Assembly: GCA_024449915.1 (NCBI GenBank)
Contig: JAMZAV010000029.1
Location: forward strand, 310,001 to 374,000
Source of the DNA: Sweltsa coloradensis
Taxonomy: Eukaryota; Arthropoda; Insecta; Plecoptera; Chloroperlidae
Direction of reading: 5' to 3'
DNA: 64,000 nucleotides
In this document: positions 24,120 to 37,848 of the stretch, in pieces
Position numbering within the stretch: the first letter of the stretch is position 1
Layout: every line of letters begins with the position of its first letter
Translations under genes and position numbers: made by a program
Notes under the pieces: model-generated
What the model was told of the DNA's origin: nothing
Databases searched by the model: none
The model's input: the letters and a program-made list of their open reading frames with translations, nothing else

Positions 24120-24839
24120 GCTGAGGTAACAGACTTACAAGTTAACTTAACTGTTCGAGAACTAAACAGATCTGTACAGAAACACCTAGCGTCGTCTTAC
24201 CACACGTGCACGTGTGAACACATGAGGTTTTAATACAGAATGCAGAGGTTTGTTCTGGATCCCTTTGAAGCTCTATCGACTGTGAAATGGAGTTTTGTTT
24301 CACTATCATCTTACAACGTGTGTTTGTCGCTATTAGAGCTAATTTTCAAAATATTTTTATTGGTGTTTGTCTAAACAGAGGTTCGCAAAGTGGGGTCCCG
24401 TTTGTAAATCAGGCTCTCCTCAAGGTTTCCGTTAAAAACAATCGAACAGTTGTTACTTGAAAAAATATTTTGAAAAATTAACATTTTACAGGTTGAATAC
24501 ATATTTGGTTAAACACACAATTTAGGCTACCAATAATAAAGATCATAAGTCCATGATATATAAAACATGATTTATGAGATGAAAATTTGATGAAGCAAAG
24601 AAACGTATTATGTATTTGTAATTACATGACATTTAATAAAGTAATATGACAATATTTTAAAAACCTTATCATAAAATATACTGTTGACTGATCCATTATA
24701 TTTCGAATGTTAATGATAAGAAAGAACGATAGCTCTTAGTGAAAGACAATTAAAGGGGATTGTAGATAGGAGTTCAACAACTTAGTTCTGAAACGTCACC
24801 ATCCTACCTGTATATAAAGCCAAAGGTTTGAATACTGTA
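24120..24839. other. AT-rich spacer
   Basis: Nothing recognised beyond scattered short palindromes. Confidence 0.4.
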
Positions 24840-24955
24840 CGTAATCATGTGTCAAGATGTTCATTGGATCAACTCATGAAATCTGGTCAGGTTTGTCGGT
24901 GGCTGGCGCCGAACCCGCAGCCTGCTAGTCACGTGACTGCTTGGCTAGCACGGCG
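24840..24955 (-). mobile_element. Candidate tRNA-derived SINE head
   Basis: On the minus strand a box A (TAGCCAAGCAG, a good match to TRGCNNAGNNG) is followed about 30 bases later by GGGTTCGGCGCC, an imperfect box B. A plausible SINE body, AGCCACCGACAAACCTGACC, comes after it. The segment is much more GC-rich than its surroundings. A second copy was not found here, so this rests on motifs and composition. Confidence 0.35.
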
Positions 24956-26537
24956 GTCACTGAGGTTATCTCGAGTCGCTAGTAATTAGCACGATCTTCG
25001 CGATACCTCGACACTTAGACCGAGGAAGCTTCAAGATGTATTCATTATACTTGGTCCTCGTATGATACTGCAGAATGAGTATGCATCGAAACAAAGTATT
25101 CTCAACTTTAAACTGTTTTACTTGTTCCGCTCTTCAAAGGAAACCCTAAACGTTGACGACTGAAAGCGTCACTCTCATTGAATGTATTATGCTATAGGCT
25201 TTTAAAGGAGTCGCTGAAGCTGGCGCGGAGACGAGTTTAGACGCTCAGCTTTCATTTCTTTTTTCGGATAAAGGGTTAACACCATCGGTATCATATTTGC
25301 CATTTACATTGATAAAGGATCAATCTATGAGATCCAGTACGCGTATTTTTAGATTATTCCATCAGTTTTGAATTAAAAAGTCATGAAATCTACATAATTT
25401 ACTCAATTTTGGTGAACTTCGGGAATTTATTCCAAGTGTACAAATTTTTCTTAACCAAATTTACACACTGGATATCAACGTTTTAATCAATGTGAACTCA
25501 TAGGATATTTTGGTTTTATCGTACGCTGTATGGTTTGGTGGGAGTATTCATGATTGAAATTTTAAATCCATGTTTTCCATTTTCCATTTTTTTCACGTTT
25601 TGGAATTCCCTCTCGCATTGATTCTTTTAAGGCTATCTTGGTAACCAAGTGTGTTCATCAACATAAAGGAACTCTTATTCATGCAAAATTTGGAAATTTT
25701 AAATCGAACGTTAGTTGCAATCATCAACACATGAGCGCGCGTATTTAAGTTGGGCCAAGCTGACCGTGTAGCCTTTTACACCATAAAGCAAGTTCTACAG
25801 TGTAAATTACGAATTTTAACAAGCTCTACCGCAAAATAATGAACCACAGTCAATGCAATCAACAGTATTATTGTAACTTTTTTGCATTATTATTAAGTAT
25901 CTATTTGCAACGGATAACGTAATCCACTAGTGAAAATTTCATAGTGAAAGGAGGAGGGGAAACCCGATACCGGCACATAGCCTACTCCTTTTCGAAAAGT
26001 ACCAAGGGGACCAACGGCTTTACGTCCCATCCGAAAGGAAGGTATAACCTAATCACATAGGTTCCTTCACTAACCCAGACTGCCGAGCAGACGTCGATGA
26101 GAAGGAAGCCGTTACACTAGCTCTCGAACCCTCCATCGGCTCTAGCCAGCGGTATCCGTGAGTTTCAGGGCAAAGCGGTCACCCACTCTCCCCCTGACCA
26201 CGCCCGAAAGTTACCATTCCAGAAGGAAAGAAAGGGAAGCCCGACGCTCTATGATGTTGGAAGTTACTATACCTACCACGCAAAAGTTTCGTCACTTCGT
26301 CAACCAAAAACACATTGCTTGGCAATTCGATGAATTAAACAGACAATTATTAATATACACGTTTAATGAAATATTCTTCAACTATAACATATGTTTGCGT
26401 TGTAATTCATTCTGACTCTTGCTTATTAACTCTGCAAAGTTCACATCATGTCAGCCAAAAAATTCAAATAATTCAAAAATCGTAGATAAAAAAGAAATAA
26501 AGAAAAAATCAGAAGACCAGGAATCGAAAACCGTCTG
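24956..26537. other. Spacer with GC-richer block at about 25.95-26.25 kb
   Basis: Mostly AT-rich. The block at 25950-26250 is GC-richer and contains GGGGACCAACGGCTTTACGT and CCCATCCGAAAGGAAGG. This gives me the impression of a repeat seen in other insect genomes, but I cannot confirm it and there is no second copy in this window. No coding frame is convincing. Confidence 0.3.
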
Positions 26538-26907
26538 CAGGGGCGTAGCGAGGGGGATAAGGGTGTCCGCTCCCACCCCGAAATCAGAAGAAAGATTATA
26601 ATAATACTAAATAGATGTACTATGTGCCCTGCATATGGCAAGATTTTGTAAACTGACAGTTTGTGGATCTTCACAATTTTATAAATTATTGTCAAAAGCG
26701 ATCTCAAATCTAATCAAATGTCATCTTTTGCAATTTAAAAAATCAAACAACATTCTGGGGCTATTTAGAGACCTGCACTGCCTGGGGGGCATCCCCCCAT
26801 ACCCCAATTGTTTCAGGATACGTACTTTTCCCGAAATGATAGTTTCGTGGGCAGTTCTACAAATTTATAAACCCCGAAATTCATCCCCCCCGAATCAAAA
26901 TCCTGGC
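26538..26907. mobile_element. Degenerate hAT-like MITE remnant(s)
   Basis: The left boundary is CAGGGGCGTAGCGAGGGGG, a typical hAT terminus. The right boundary, read inverted, is CAGCCAGGATTTTGATTCGG followed by G-rich DNA. The inner part at 26775-26855, inverted, matches the MITE at 43752 (TTTCGGGAAAAGTA and AATTGGGG). No 8-bp duplication joins the two boundaries, so two broken elements may be abutted. Confidence 0.5.
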
Positions 26908-28015
26908 TGAGATACATTGTGATTTTTTTAAAAATTCATTTCCATATTATGTGTGACAGTTATATAATATATAACTAAACATATTATCTATCTACTACTT
27001 ACTTCTAACTATCTATTATCTAGGCAATATTATTGCTTTGTAATGTTTATTAATATTATTTGTGCAACGCAGGATTAATTTATACCTCATTCATTATTCA
27101 ATAAAGTTCTGCATCTACCTAACCTTACAACGTGGTCTGAATGAGAACAATTCGTCTCACAATTAGGTCAGATCTGTAACAATCGACCATGTTTGCGTTT
27201 GTTCCCCGGTCGCACCGTACTTTGCCAAGGTAGAATTAAGTAACGGCGCGACTGCCGATAAGCCGGGTGTAGACTTAATTAGCCCATGCGACCGCCATAT
27301 ATTCCATTCAGATTCCTCGCGGAGATTTCGGGCCTCTATTGTTCAAACAAAGCAGGTACAGAAATCGTTCTGATGAAGATAAAACCTACCTAACCGAAAT
27401 AATAAAAACAAATGTGAGCTGGTAAAGTGCCAGTTCTTTCGGAACAAGCTTTTTGTTCTATACAATAATTTACATAGTATACGTGGAAAATTGTGTAATT
27501 TACATTTCAACAACGTAATATAAAATAACAATTGTGATTGCATTGAAAATAAAAATATCACAATAGTGAATAAACTAATAAAGTAACAAAATGAAAAACA
27601 AAACACAATTACTCGTAGATCAACCGTTGTTAAATAAACAACCCACATTTTAAACTGTATGAGTAATATAAATGTTTAAATGATTTTCAAACATGAAGTA
27701 TTTTTTTATTAGCATACACTGTAACAGAGTGTCAAATTATTTAATGAACTAAGCCGCATTCGTAAATTTATTAACATATGGTTTTTATAAACGAAATTTA
27801 ATAACTGAAATCAATATACTTTAAATAGTGTAATAACTGTACCCACTGCATATATATTTATGATTTAGTGAACCTTGCTGATATATGACATGTATGAATT
27901 ATATATGTAAATGTATGATACAAAGCACAACATTTGTATATTCAGAACACATTCTATGAGTGAAGGATATGAATGTTTATCTACAGGTATTGCCAACCGA
28001 TTGTTATACTTCCAG
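26908..28015. other. AT-rich spacer
   Basis: A GC-richer patch lies at about 27120-27340. No gene or element was recognised. Confidence 0.4.
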
Positions 28016-28131
28016 GATTCAGCTTAATACTTTCTACGCCCGGTTTGATCCTGCTTTGGAAACGTGTCTTTCTTTTGTAAATCAGTTTCTTAACTGAATA
28101 GGAAAGACGTTAAATAAATAAATAAAAACAA
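28016..28131 (+). mobile_element. SINE/LINE 3' tail with (TAAA)n
   Basis: ATCAGTTTCTTAACTGA, a hairpin, is followed by AAAGACGTTAAATAAATAAA. This parallels the tail of the SINE at 311-745, where a TCAGTT...AACTGA hairpin is followed by TAGACTCTAAATAAA. Only the 3' part can be recognised. Confidence 0.4.
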
Positions 28132-30619
28132 AAACATAAATTAGCCACAACAGGCATGGTGACAAACTGCTGTCAAAACGCGTTACGTACTTTGATTGAC
28201 AATCTTCAATTTAAGGTAGAAATAATTTTAGTTTCACTAGAACCTTTCCTTTTTTTAGTACGTATAATAATATTATATAATTCCATTTATTTCAATATTC
28301 TACGATAGTATTCATAATTATCATTTATTGATAATTATTAATAATAATTAGACCATAAGTATGAATGGAACCAACAAATAAAATGGGACGAATCCAAAAT
28401 TTTATTTAAAGCCAACAACCCCAGAACGCGCAAAATTAAAGGAGCAGCATCAATGCTCTGTGCATTCGACAGTATCAGCCAACCAAGTCTAGAACTCCAC
28501 ACAAGCGTGAGACCTTTGGTGGTAGATACGAATCCAGAGCTTGCCTACTAGCCCATCCACCCCCAAGCCAAACCCAAAACACTTTGGACCTCAGTGTGTC
28601 TGGCTTGGCCGGACGAAGATGAGGGGACCCTCGTCGAAAATTCGCAGAGTACAGGAAATAAACAGTGACTTTGGTAAGTGAGTTTAAAGGAACACTCAAT
28701 AAACATTATATTTCCTTGTCAAATTGCTAACGAACACCATGTTAAAATATATTTCATAATGGTATTTTGGAAACGATAAACTAAAATAATTAAACTAAAT
28801 TAATTTTTATTTATTACCTTGGCAGATAGTAAGGTCATGGCCAATTTTTCAGCACAACCAAGCATATACACATAGACAAATAAATTAATGAACGGATGCG
28901 CGGTATTTGTGGCGTAGACAAAGTTTATTCACAAATACGGGACTCCTTTAAAATTTAACGCTCTGGCGGTGAGTTTTCCGCAAACTACACTGTTTCATAT
29001 TAGAATAAACATCTGTAAGACCGGCCGGTTGGCTGGGGCTTTGAGTGCGTACTAATACGTAATACCTCTGACGCTTAGCACGCTGTCTGTGGCTAGCGAT
29101 TAGAAACGCCCTCCGTTTTAGGTTAGAATTTGTTAACAGCAGGCACAGTGGCAAACAATTTTCGCTCATACTGGACTTCAAAGTTAGCTTACTTTATGAT
29201 TATTCATGTAAATGTGGCCATGTGCATGTGTGGCCAAGTACGTTTTCGTAAACCTTGGAGGGATGTATCGTTACAGTTTGTGTGGTAAATATTTAAACTT
29301 TATTATTGAGCATATTATTTCATGTTTAATTTAATATGTTCTTATAAATATTTTCTTATTATTGTTCATTGTCGGTCTTATATATTTAATTTAAATGTTG
29401 TTCAATTACTGTTACTTATTTGATTTGCATTTATGTGATGTCAGTTTTAAAAATTTTAGTGTCTGATATTTTTAAAAAAATCAGTTTTTATTTTAGAATA
29501 GGATATAAATAAATCAATATATTATTGTAATGATTTAAGCCCTTTTTACATTGAATTTCCGCTTTATACTCTTGTGTATTGGTTCTGCGTTGTAAGCAAA
29601 GAACACTAAATATTACCGGAAAGACAAAACAATGAGATCTTTACAAACCAATAAAAAAAATTTAAACTATACTTATTCTTCTTTCACATTCTTGCTTCTT
29701 TGTGACACACTAAAAAATTAATACAAATGAGTTTAACATGCTAAATGCCATACAGTCATGCGGCCCGTCCCACACTCTTCATAATGCGACAACGGCGATG
29801 ACGATTATGAAAATCGAACGTTGAATTTCAAACCCCGTGGAGATGGCTGCATGAACGCTTTATATGCGGACTCCACATCAGGCAGATTTCGATCACGCAC
29901 AGCACAGAGGTAATGTGTCTGTTTGGAATTGTTTACAACGTTTCTACCAACGTGCTGATTCTTGTATTGATAAAATATCCTACATTTTCTAACTATCTCA
30001 AATTATCTTGTCTGTTGTTATTAGACTTGTGAAGAATTCACAAGGCTGTGTTTATAAAAACGATTTTTTAATTCATAAAAATTACAGGTTTTACGTACTT
30101 TGTTTAGTATGTTCGTTTCATACATTATGCCTTATTCCTTATATTCTTTTTAAAAGTTGTTTTAACTTTTTGTTTTCATGGTATGTAAATACCAGCCTAC
30201 ACTTATTTGAATATTTGCCACAAAGAACAGTAATTTTTAAAACGTAATTGTAATTTTTTTCTTCGTGAATAATGCAATAGATTCAAAGGAACGATTTGTG
30301 TTCAATTCAAACAAAAACATGTTTAGTTATATCTATTTTTTTCTTCAAACTACGCAATTTCACGGCGAACGGGATACCAACTCATTTTAACACCAGCAAA
30401 CAACGATAATTCATTTCAAGTGAGAAAAAGTATTCCCAATCGAAAGAGAGACAGAAATAGCCAAAAATAGTATTATTGCGTGATCATTAGTTTGAAAATG
30501 TTGTGTTTATTTCGATATAAATTGTATGAACATCAGCTTTCTAGATCCGGCCGAATTGTCTTCTAGGAATAGAATTAATGAATAAACTCGTGAGCATCGT
30601 CGCAATATTCTGTAATTTG
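28132..30619. other. AT-rich spacer with GC-richer patches
   Basis: GC-richer patches lie at 28430-28640, 28965-29150 and 29755-29910. The last contains CTTTATATG near 29858 and ends in CAGAG/GTAATG, so it could be a promoter plus non-coding exon, but this is weak. No coding frame with a known domain was seen. Confidence 0.3.
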
Positions 30620-30908
30620 TTATGCGCGGGGGCGGCTGTGCGGGTCTGAGGGGAGGGCGCAACGGTTGGGGGGGGGTGGGGGGCATGAACAGAACACTAA
30701 TATCTCGATATTCCTGACAATCTCCCGCCAGCCGAGCGAATTCGAGATGTAATTTTTCGTTCGCCCCCAAACGGGAATTGGGATCGTAAAAAGTCGACAA
30801 CACAACGTAATGATCCACAACGACAAAGTCTCACCCCTTGAAAACGCACATCTCAGCCCTCATCCCACCAAACCCAACCCCGCCACACCCACCCCAACAC
30901 CCACATAT
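30620..30908. other. G-rich then C-rich block with quadruplex potential
   Basis: The plus strand is strongly G-rich at about 30626-30690, with at least four runs of three or more G. It turns C-rich with CACACCC/CCCAACA motifs at about 30836-30908. The two halves therefore have opposite strand bias. No gene was recognised. Confidence 0.5.
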
Positions 30909-31919
30909 GCCAGACACATTTTTTTCTCTCGCCGAGGATATTTTTCTGAATTCATCTTCAATTCGGTCACCCAGTACTACGGCATTGTATAAATGAATAC
31001 GATTCCATCCCTAAATCTAAACCCAACAAAACAATAGTTAGGAAGTGTTTTATCAAATATGATCAATATAATATCACTAAATAATCACATTTAACCAACA
31101 ATTATGGCTTTGTTTAATAAAGATACAAACAGTAATTCTATAATGTTAAATCTATGAACCGACGGTCAACTATTATAACGAGCATTACTCATTACACAAT
31201 AAGTGTAATAGGGCTCATGATAAGAGCAAGGGGACAAACCCGGGATTTTTTAAACTTTCAGAAAAAAACACAGACAAAAAAGGTTTAACGGATAAGATGG
31301 AAATATGTAATGCGATGGTCAATTCGTATATTTAGAAATACTTGTATATTTTTAGCAGGCTATATTTTGGAAGTTTGTTTAGCGTTAATTCTTATTATTT
31401 TTATTTAACATTTTTTTTATTATTAGGATGTTTTCTGTGTCTTGAGGCAACAACATTGGCTGGCATGGCTGCAGAGAAAGTTGATTACTGTAGAGAAGTG
31501 AATAGGGCTCTAATTCTTTCAATGACCACTAATTCTACCCTTAGAATAACCTTCACTTACTAACGGTTGCGTGGAGAGTTGTAGAAAGTTTAAGTCAAGG
31601 AAAAGTTTCAGTCCTGTTCAGTAACAGAAGCAAATGATTTAGCTTTATTCTGTGCCATAGTTTATGTCGTAAACTGAACGATTTGTAGGCACGAATACGT
31701 ATGAACGTTCTTCTATTCAGTGATGATAATAATTATCTGTGGTTGAGAATAGTTTATGGATTATAACTCTTGTCTCAACAGAAGCTTAAATTAATTCAAA
31801 ATCTAGAAACAATTACATACACGCAGGCAGTATTTCTTCGAATGTATTGATCACTGTTTATTGTGCTGTCTAGACACACTTTGAAGTAGTAATACTAAAG
31901 TCTAGTTAAGTTTATTATT
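30909..31919. other. AT-rich spacer
   Basis: Nothing recognised. Confidence 0.4.
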
Positions 31920-32314
31920 TACACATATAACACAATGTTGTCCAACTTTGTGATTGTAATTAATTGTAAAAAAACTACTTAAATCTAAACTGTGATATAA
32001 GTATCTCAGAGTGTAATTGGTTCACTTGAAATTATCATAAAATTAATGTTGTACGCATGACCAATCGACTAGTGAGGGTCGTATATGACAGAATAGTTTT
32101 CACATTTAATCATGGTAATCGTATATTTCTTTATCTTTTGAGTTGCTCCATATTTTACACGAATATATGATAGATTTATGAAAAAAATACAGAAAACATA
32201 GTCGCAATGTGCTTTGATATAGTTTTTAAAGTGATCTAAACTTTTGAGTAATTCATTTTCGTTCAAAATTGAATGCAAGTTAAATTTAAGCTTCAAAACT
32301 TTCATTGCAAGTAT
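31920..32314 (+). repeat. Direct duplication, copy 1
   Basis: Begins TACACATATAACACAATGTT. It matches 32421-32858 along its length with many small differences; both contain GAGGGTCGTATATGACAGAA and TTTTCGTTCAAAATTGAA. The copies are in the same orientation and 106 bp apart. Confidence 0.85.
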
Positions 32315-32420
32315 ATCGGTAACAGGAATCGTATACAGCCATAAAAATACAAAAGAAATAAAAAACTTGTCAATTTTTTTCTCCAGTTATGAATGGATCC
32401 GTTGGCACGCTACAATTAGT

Positions 32421-32858
32421 TACACATATAACACAATGTTGTCCAACTTTGTGATTGTAATTTATTGTGAAAAAACTACTTAAATCTAAACTGTGAATAT
32501 GTATCTAGAGATGTATTGAGTTCACCTAGAATTACTAAAAATTAAATGTTTACTGCATGACCATCGACAGTGAGGGTCGTATATGACAGAATAGTTTTCA
32601 CTATAATAGCTTCATAAGTGTTAACTTTCATTTAATGCAGTCATCTGGATATAGATCATGGTATAGTTTATTTCTTTGACTTTGAGTTGCTCCATAGTTT
32701 TACGAATACTGATAGATTTATGGAAAAAAACTACAAGAAAACATATCGCAATTGCTTTGATATACTTTTAGGTGATCATATAAACTTTGATATTCATTTT
32801 CGTTCAAAATTGAAATGCATTTAAATATGTTCAAAACTTTAATGCAAGTACTACTCGG
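32421..32858 (+). repeat. Direct duplication, copy 2
   Basis: Second copy of 31920-32314. It is longer mainly because of an extra 40-50 bp after the shared TATGACAGAATAGTTTTCAC. It could be a tandem duplication of unique DNA or two copies of an unidentified AT-rich element. No LTR-like TG...CA ends or terminal duplications were evident. Confidence 0.85.
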
Positions 32859-35800
32859 AACGAAGTCCATGGTTTCACACATACCAATAATAAGCATACT
32901 AAGAGAGTGGTCAATATATTGGTTGATGGCAGGTCAATCTATCAGAATTGGATGACACGTGGAACAAGCCTAATGACCGGTATACACATTATTATATATT
33001 TTCAATTACAACATTTTGTAACATCAAATAATAAAATTAATCATTGTGAACAATTTTGTACTGATGAGTATGCAATGCGTAAGGATACTGAGAAGAATTT
33101 TGTTATTGGAACGAGGAATTAAATGATTTAAAAAAATAGAGTAAAGAAATTTGGACAAGCCAATGCTGCTTAGATTCTTGTAGGCCTATAATAAAGTGTG
33201 TCGTCCTAAATTGAAAGCATCAGTTTCACTTTGAAACACAAGTTTCCGCAATAACTTTCAAAACTAGACACAAAAACTGTTCATTGTCATACCAAATCAG
33301 TTGTTACATTGTTTTTCTCCAATAAATGACAAATAACAAGATTTATATGACAGCACCAGGAATTTATTTGATGCGTCTTTTCCTGCTGGAAGTAGTTAGC
33401 TGCAAGAAACACGCTGAGGGTCGATTCAACCCCCCCCCCCCCCCCCCAGAAACTCAAACATAAACGGATCCAAATGCTCGAACTAAATAAATAAATAAGA
33501 CTAAATTTCCAAAGCCTCTTTAATATTCAAAATGGTCTTCCGTTTGGTTTGTTGGGATTCGTAATTAATTGAGAGCCCTTAAAGTAAGCTTCCGCATCTG
33601 ATGATGGAATATGCTTACAAGCACGAGAAATAATATGTAGGACATTAATTTTGGCCTACATCTTGGAATTTCTTAATCAAGTCTTCTTCAGTAGCATACG
33701 TTCATTATTACATCCAGTGTCGTATTTATAAAGATCGTTGGTTGTTATTAATTCATCATATTTTCGCTGAGCAATTTTATCAACAATGTTAGAATTTCGA
33801 TGCTAGAAATTGTAGTAGATATTATGATTGGTGGAGTTGATTAATATTTTTCTTAAGAACGCATTTTTTTTCTAATGAAGTTTGAAAGAATATATGATAA
33901 GAAGACCTAGTAGATCAAATGAGAAGTGGGATGACCAAATAAGAAAGATGTAGAAGAGAAAAGAGGTCTTTGTGAAAACGTAAATTTAAGAAGACACTGG
34001 GAAGATAAGAAAATAGCGTAATATGGTGGATAGAAGCAAGAAAGAATAATAAGAAATTGAACAAGAACAGGAACGAAGGAGAAAAGATGGCAAACGATGT
34101 TAAATAGCCATATAAGCCCAAGAAAATAAGTGGCTAGCCGCCTTCTGACCCGACTTAATATGCTGGAAACATAGATTTTTAAAATGTATGTAATAAGGCA
34201 TTCGTTTCAATTTTATTATAATGAGAATTCCATTTTTCTATCATCTTGAAAATATACAAGTAAATAACTAAGAACCTTTTTTCAGGAATACGATCATCGA
34301 ATACCAATCGAAGGAAACCTATGTTTCTTTTTAGATATAATACACTTTAATATGGATAATTCTTATTTGTAAAGTAGGTTTAAATATAAAACTTCTAAGT
34401 GAATGATTTACGCACACATTTCACACGTTTCATAGAGATTATGATCAAAAAATGTATACAATATAATTTTAACACAGTTTTTGAAACGGATTCCAATTCA
34501 AATTGAATAAGTTTTGAAATGGAGTGAATGTCTTTTAAATATAAATCTAAGGTCATCAATCATTGTGGTGTTCGAAATCAATCCGATATCGAATCCAGAG
34601 TGAAGCGTTTCTTGCAATCCTTTTGATTTTCTTTTTACAGAGTAAAATTCATACTGTTTTTAGATTTGCTTATCTGAAAATGCGAGTTAGTTGTGCTTCT
34701 CTATTTTGGCTTAATCCATTACCATACACAATTCTCGCATTTATCCAACTTTCACCCTACCGTCGAACAATGGCTTTACGTAAACTAAACACCGTTCCTT
34801 TGTCCCTGAACCTAAAATAGCTCACAGTGTGTGTTGGCATATGGAGTACAAACGACTTTTTATTTAGCGGTAGTCTCGTCTTGCGAGAATTATGACTCCC
34901 TTTGTTTACGGCCGTCCCTTCAATACATGTACTAAGATGAACGCGCTTCTGACAGATTGGGGAATTTGTTTTCCCCCCACCCCTCCCCCCCCGCAACCAG
35001 CCCACCAGCCCTAACCGCAGCCCCAAATCACATCCCTACAAATCGCATGTAACAATGCGTTGCTATGACACATTGCCCGACGTTGACATTGAATGAAGTC
35101 ACCCCTCTAGTATTGAGGACACATGCCGAGCCTTTGATTCGACTTTCCAATAAAAGTGGGTACCATTCACATCGAAGAAGAAGCTGAGTCGTAGAAAAAC
35201 AACGAGATTGGTGACTTGTCTTGTTTTCAAATGAGGTAATATTGGCTGGACAGGCCATTGTTAACAATATTGTTACAATCCTCAATAACTTATCAAAACC
35301 AATGCATTCTCTTTTGTAAGTTTGACTCGCCTGTCAAGGTGATTTGTTCCTTCTTCGATTGTTGATGGTCGAGGAAGAAATATCTGATTCGAGAACGGTT
35401 ATTATGTTATTTCTCAAATTCAGTAATACAATTCGTATATTATGTTGTTGCCTGAATAGTGTCCGCGATATATTTGGCTTTGGTATGGATATAGCACTGC
35501 TTACTAGATGCTGATCGTGGCTCCTCGTAGCCACAAGTCACATCTAGGAGGCAGTGGTCTATAGCTTCAGCTGGCTTGAACATTGTTGCCGTGACGTTTA
35601 CACCTTCATGCGATCCACTCATCGTTTCGATTAGAAGTGTTGCTAAAATTGTAGTTTTCGAATTCAAACGTCAGTATGAATAACGTTATTCGTGTGAACA
35701 TACAATATTAAGGTGAAACAATACAAAATTAAATGAAATACATGTTTACTTTTAACTTTATCCGTTCAGTTACACAACTGACTAGGGTATTCATTGGCTT

Positions 35801-37093
35801 CAATTTAATGAATGCTTATATTTAATTTGGTGTATATAAGTAATACACTTTTCATAAAATAAAATAAAGAAGACACGAGTTATTTTGTTTATTTGCGTTC
35901 AGGTTGATCAATAATGTTGGTTAATTGGTCTTAGTCGAATTTTGACAAATTTTGTTCGATACGGTTTAGATGGAGCAGACGATTCTTCTAGGATGTTGAT
36001 ATCGATTTTCGTTCAAATTAATTGTAGGATGCATTCATTGTATTGATTATTTCATATTCTATGCGCGTTGTAGGCACCGATCAATGAAACTTAAACAAAA
36101 ATATTAATTTCGCTTTGAAATATATATATATAAACATGTATTCGAATTTTAAAAGTAATAACTATACGTAAAATTTAATTACAAGTTGGATTGTGCCTCC
36201 AAATAAAAAATTCATGTAGCATGGCACGTATCGGTATCTGACCTAATGTGGGGTAGGGGCACAATGCACATGTTTTATACAATCGACTCGAGACTTTCAG
36301 TCAATTTATTGAACGCGAGGGTTCAGAAAAACGGGTGCAAGTGACATGTAATTCACTTCTCCAACCACTGCTGTTCACGGAATGGCTTTCCGTTTGAGCG
36401 CACTTTTATCACTCAATAAATACTTGTGTATAAGCGTGATAACAAATACTTGTATCACTTTGCACGCGCTTTGTGTTATATCAGTTAACCATACACATGG
36501 TTAAAAATTAAATTACTGCTGTGGGTTATAAGATATGTGGTGGAATATATCACAAATCGTAATTCTTTTACGTAGCATTGGTACTTATACAACATCCAAG
36601 AACTACAGTCGTTTCCAGCGTAAATATACACAATCGGGGCATTTTAGACTCGTGTTGATGGCAGATACTGAAATTAATATAGTAAAATATGAATTGAATT
36701 GAGTCCAGTTAGACTTTCTAGCTATGAAAAGGCAAAATAAATACATACAAAATGTGAAATGTAAAAAATTAAAAAGAAGAAAAAGAAAAAAATAGTTACG
36801 TTTAACCAGCTAATAGTTTGTACAAGTTCCTCGTCATAAGCAATTGATTAAGGTTGGAATGAAGTTTAATCATATATTGGTGTACAGAAAGTACCATTGA
36901 TTCTTAACTCAATGAGAGTACTATGCAAAAGGTATTTGATTTTTTTATGTACATCTGGAAATCCCCCTGATCTTTTTATAATATTGTTTACAATATTTTG
37001 ATATGTATTCAAAAAAAAAACTAAATAAAATTTGACCAACAAATTAGAAAATATACCAAAAACATTTAGTACTAAGTTATATCGTACTTTGTA
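32859..37093. other. AT-rich spacer
   Basis: A C18 homopolymer lies at 33430-33447. A purine-rich block at 33890-34110 encodes RRPSRSNEKWDDQIRKM before a stop, weakly like the RRxxRPxxxWDD tail of non-LTR elements. GC-richer patches lie at 34900-35150 and 35500-35640. No gene was recognised. Confidence 0.35.
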
Positions 37094-37848
37094 CTAGGAA
37101 AACGCTAAAGTCCCGCCGCGTTGATGGATGAGCTTTTTAAAGGTTTTAGTTTGCGTGGGATATCTTTACTTTTGCAAGTGCTATATTTGAACGCATTGTA
37201 GGCGATTGTTGTCAAGTTTCTATTGTTACCTGTCAATTGGTATTATTTACCTTAAAAAAACTTATATTAAAGCTTTATTTCTATGGATTATGGCTAACTT
37301 TTCAACTTTGTCTGTCAAAAGGTACTACATCACCATAACCTTAATGTCCATGTATAACATGAACGTTGTAGCCCCACCCGTTTGGTCAGAATTGGCCCAA
37401 ATGGCACGAAAATAAAGCACAAAAATCAAAAAACTTATATTTAAGCTTTATTTCTATAGATTCTGGCTAACTTTTTCAACTTTTTCTTTCAGAAAGCAAT
37501 ACATCACCGTGACCTTAATGTCCATGTGAAATATGAACGTTGTAGCCCCACCCGTTTGGTCAGAATCGGCCCAAATGTCACGAAAATATCGCACTAAAAA
37601 TCGAAAAAAATCGTAAAAGTACGATATTCATGAGAAATATTTCTTCGATTGTACCCAAAAACGTAGCAAGTCTAAGTTCAGAGATTTCGAAGGTCCCCTA
37701 AAATTTTCATCAGATCGGATATGCCGTTTGCCCGGTAGAGAGCGAACAAAAAGACAGAAAAACAAACAACAAACAAACAAACAAAAAACACCCGATCTAA
37801 ATTTTTTTGGGGGTCGGTGAAATTAAAGTCTTCGCTTCGCTCATCCAA
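37094..37848 (+). mobile_element. Family E copy 2 (two internal units)
   Basis: Starts CTAGGAAAACGCTAAAGTCC and ends CTTCGCTTCGCTCATCCAA. The internal unit containing GTAGCCCCACCCGTTTGGTC occurs twice, at 37368 and 37542, a period of about 174 bp. The CTAG end is flanked by T on its own 3' side, like all the other copies. No protein capacity. Confidence 0.7.

Noticed and set aside
29130..29155. TTAACAGCAGGCACAGTGGC as an isolated satellite monomer
   Set aside because: Only about 17 bases resemble the satellite; the neighbouring monomer sequence is absent.
31920..32858. Direct repeats considered as LTRs of a retrotransposon
   Set aside because: Only 106 bp separates them, with no primer-binding site, polypurine tract or TG...CA ends seen.
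35028..35667. Minus-strand frames of 66-89 codons
   Set aside because: They overlap in different frames, lack known motifs, and look like chance frames in a slightly GC-richer patch.
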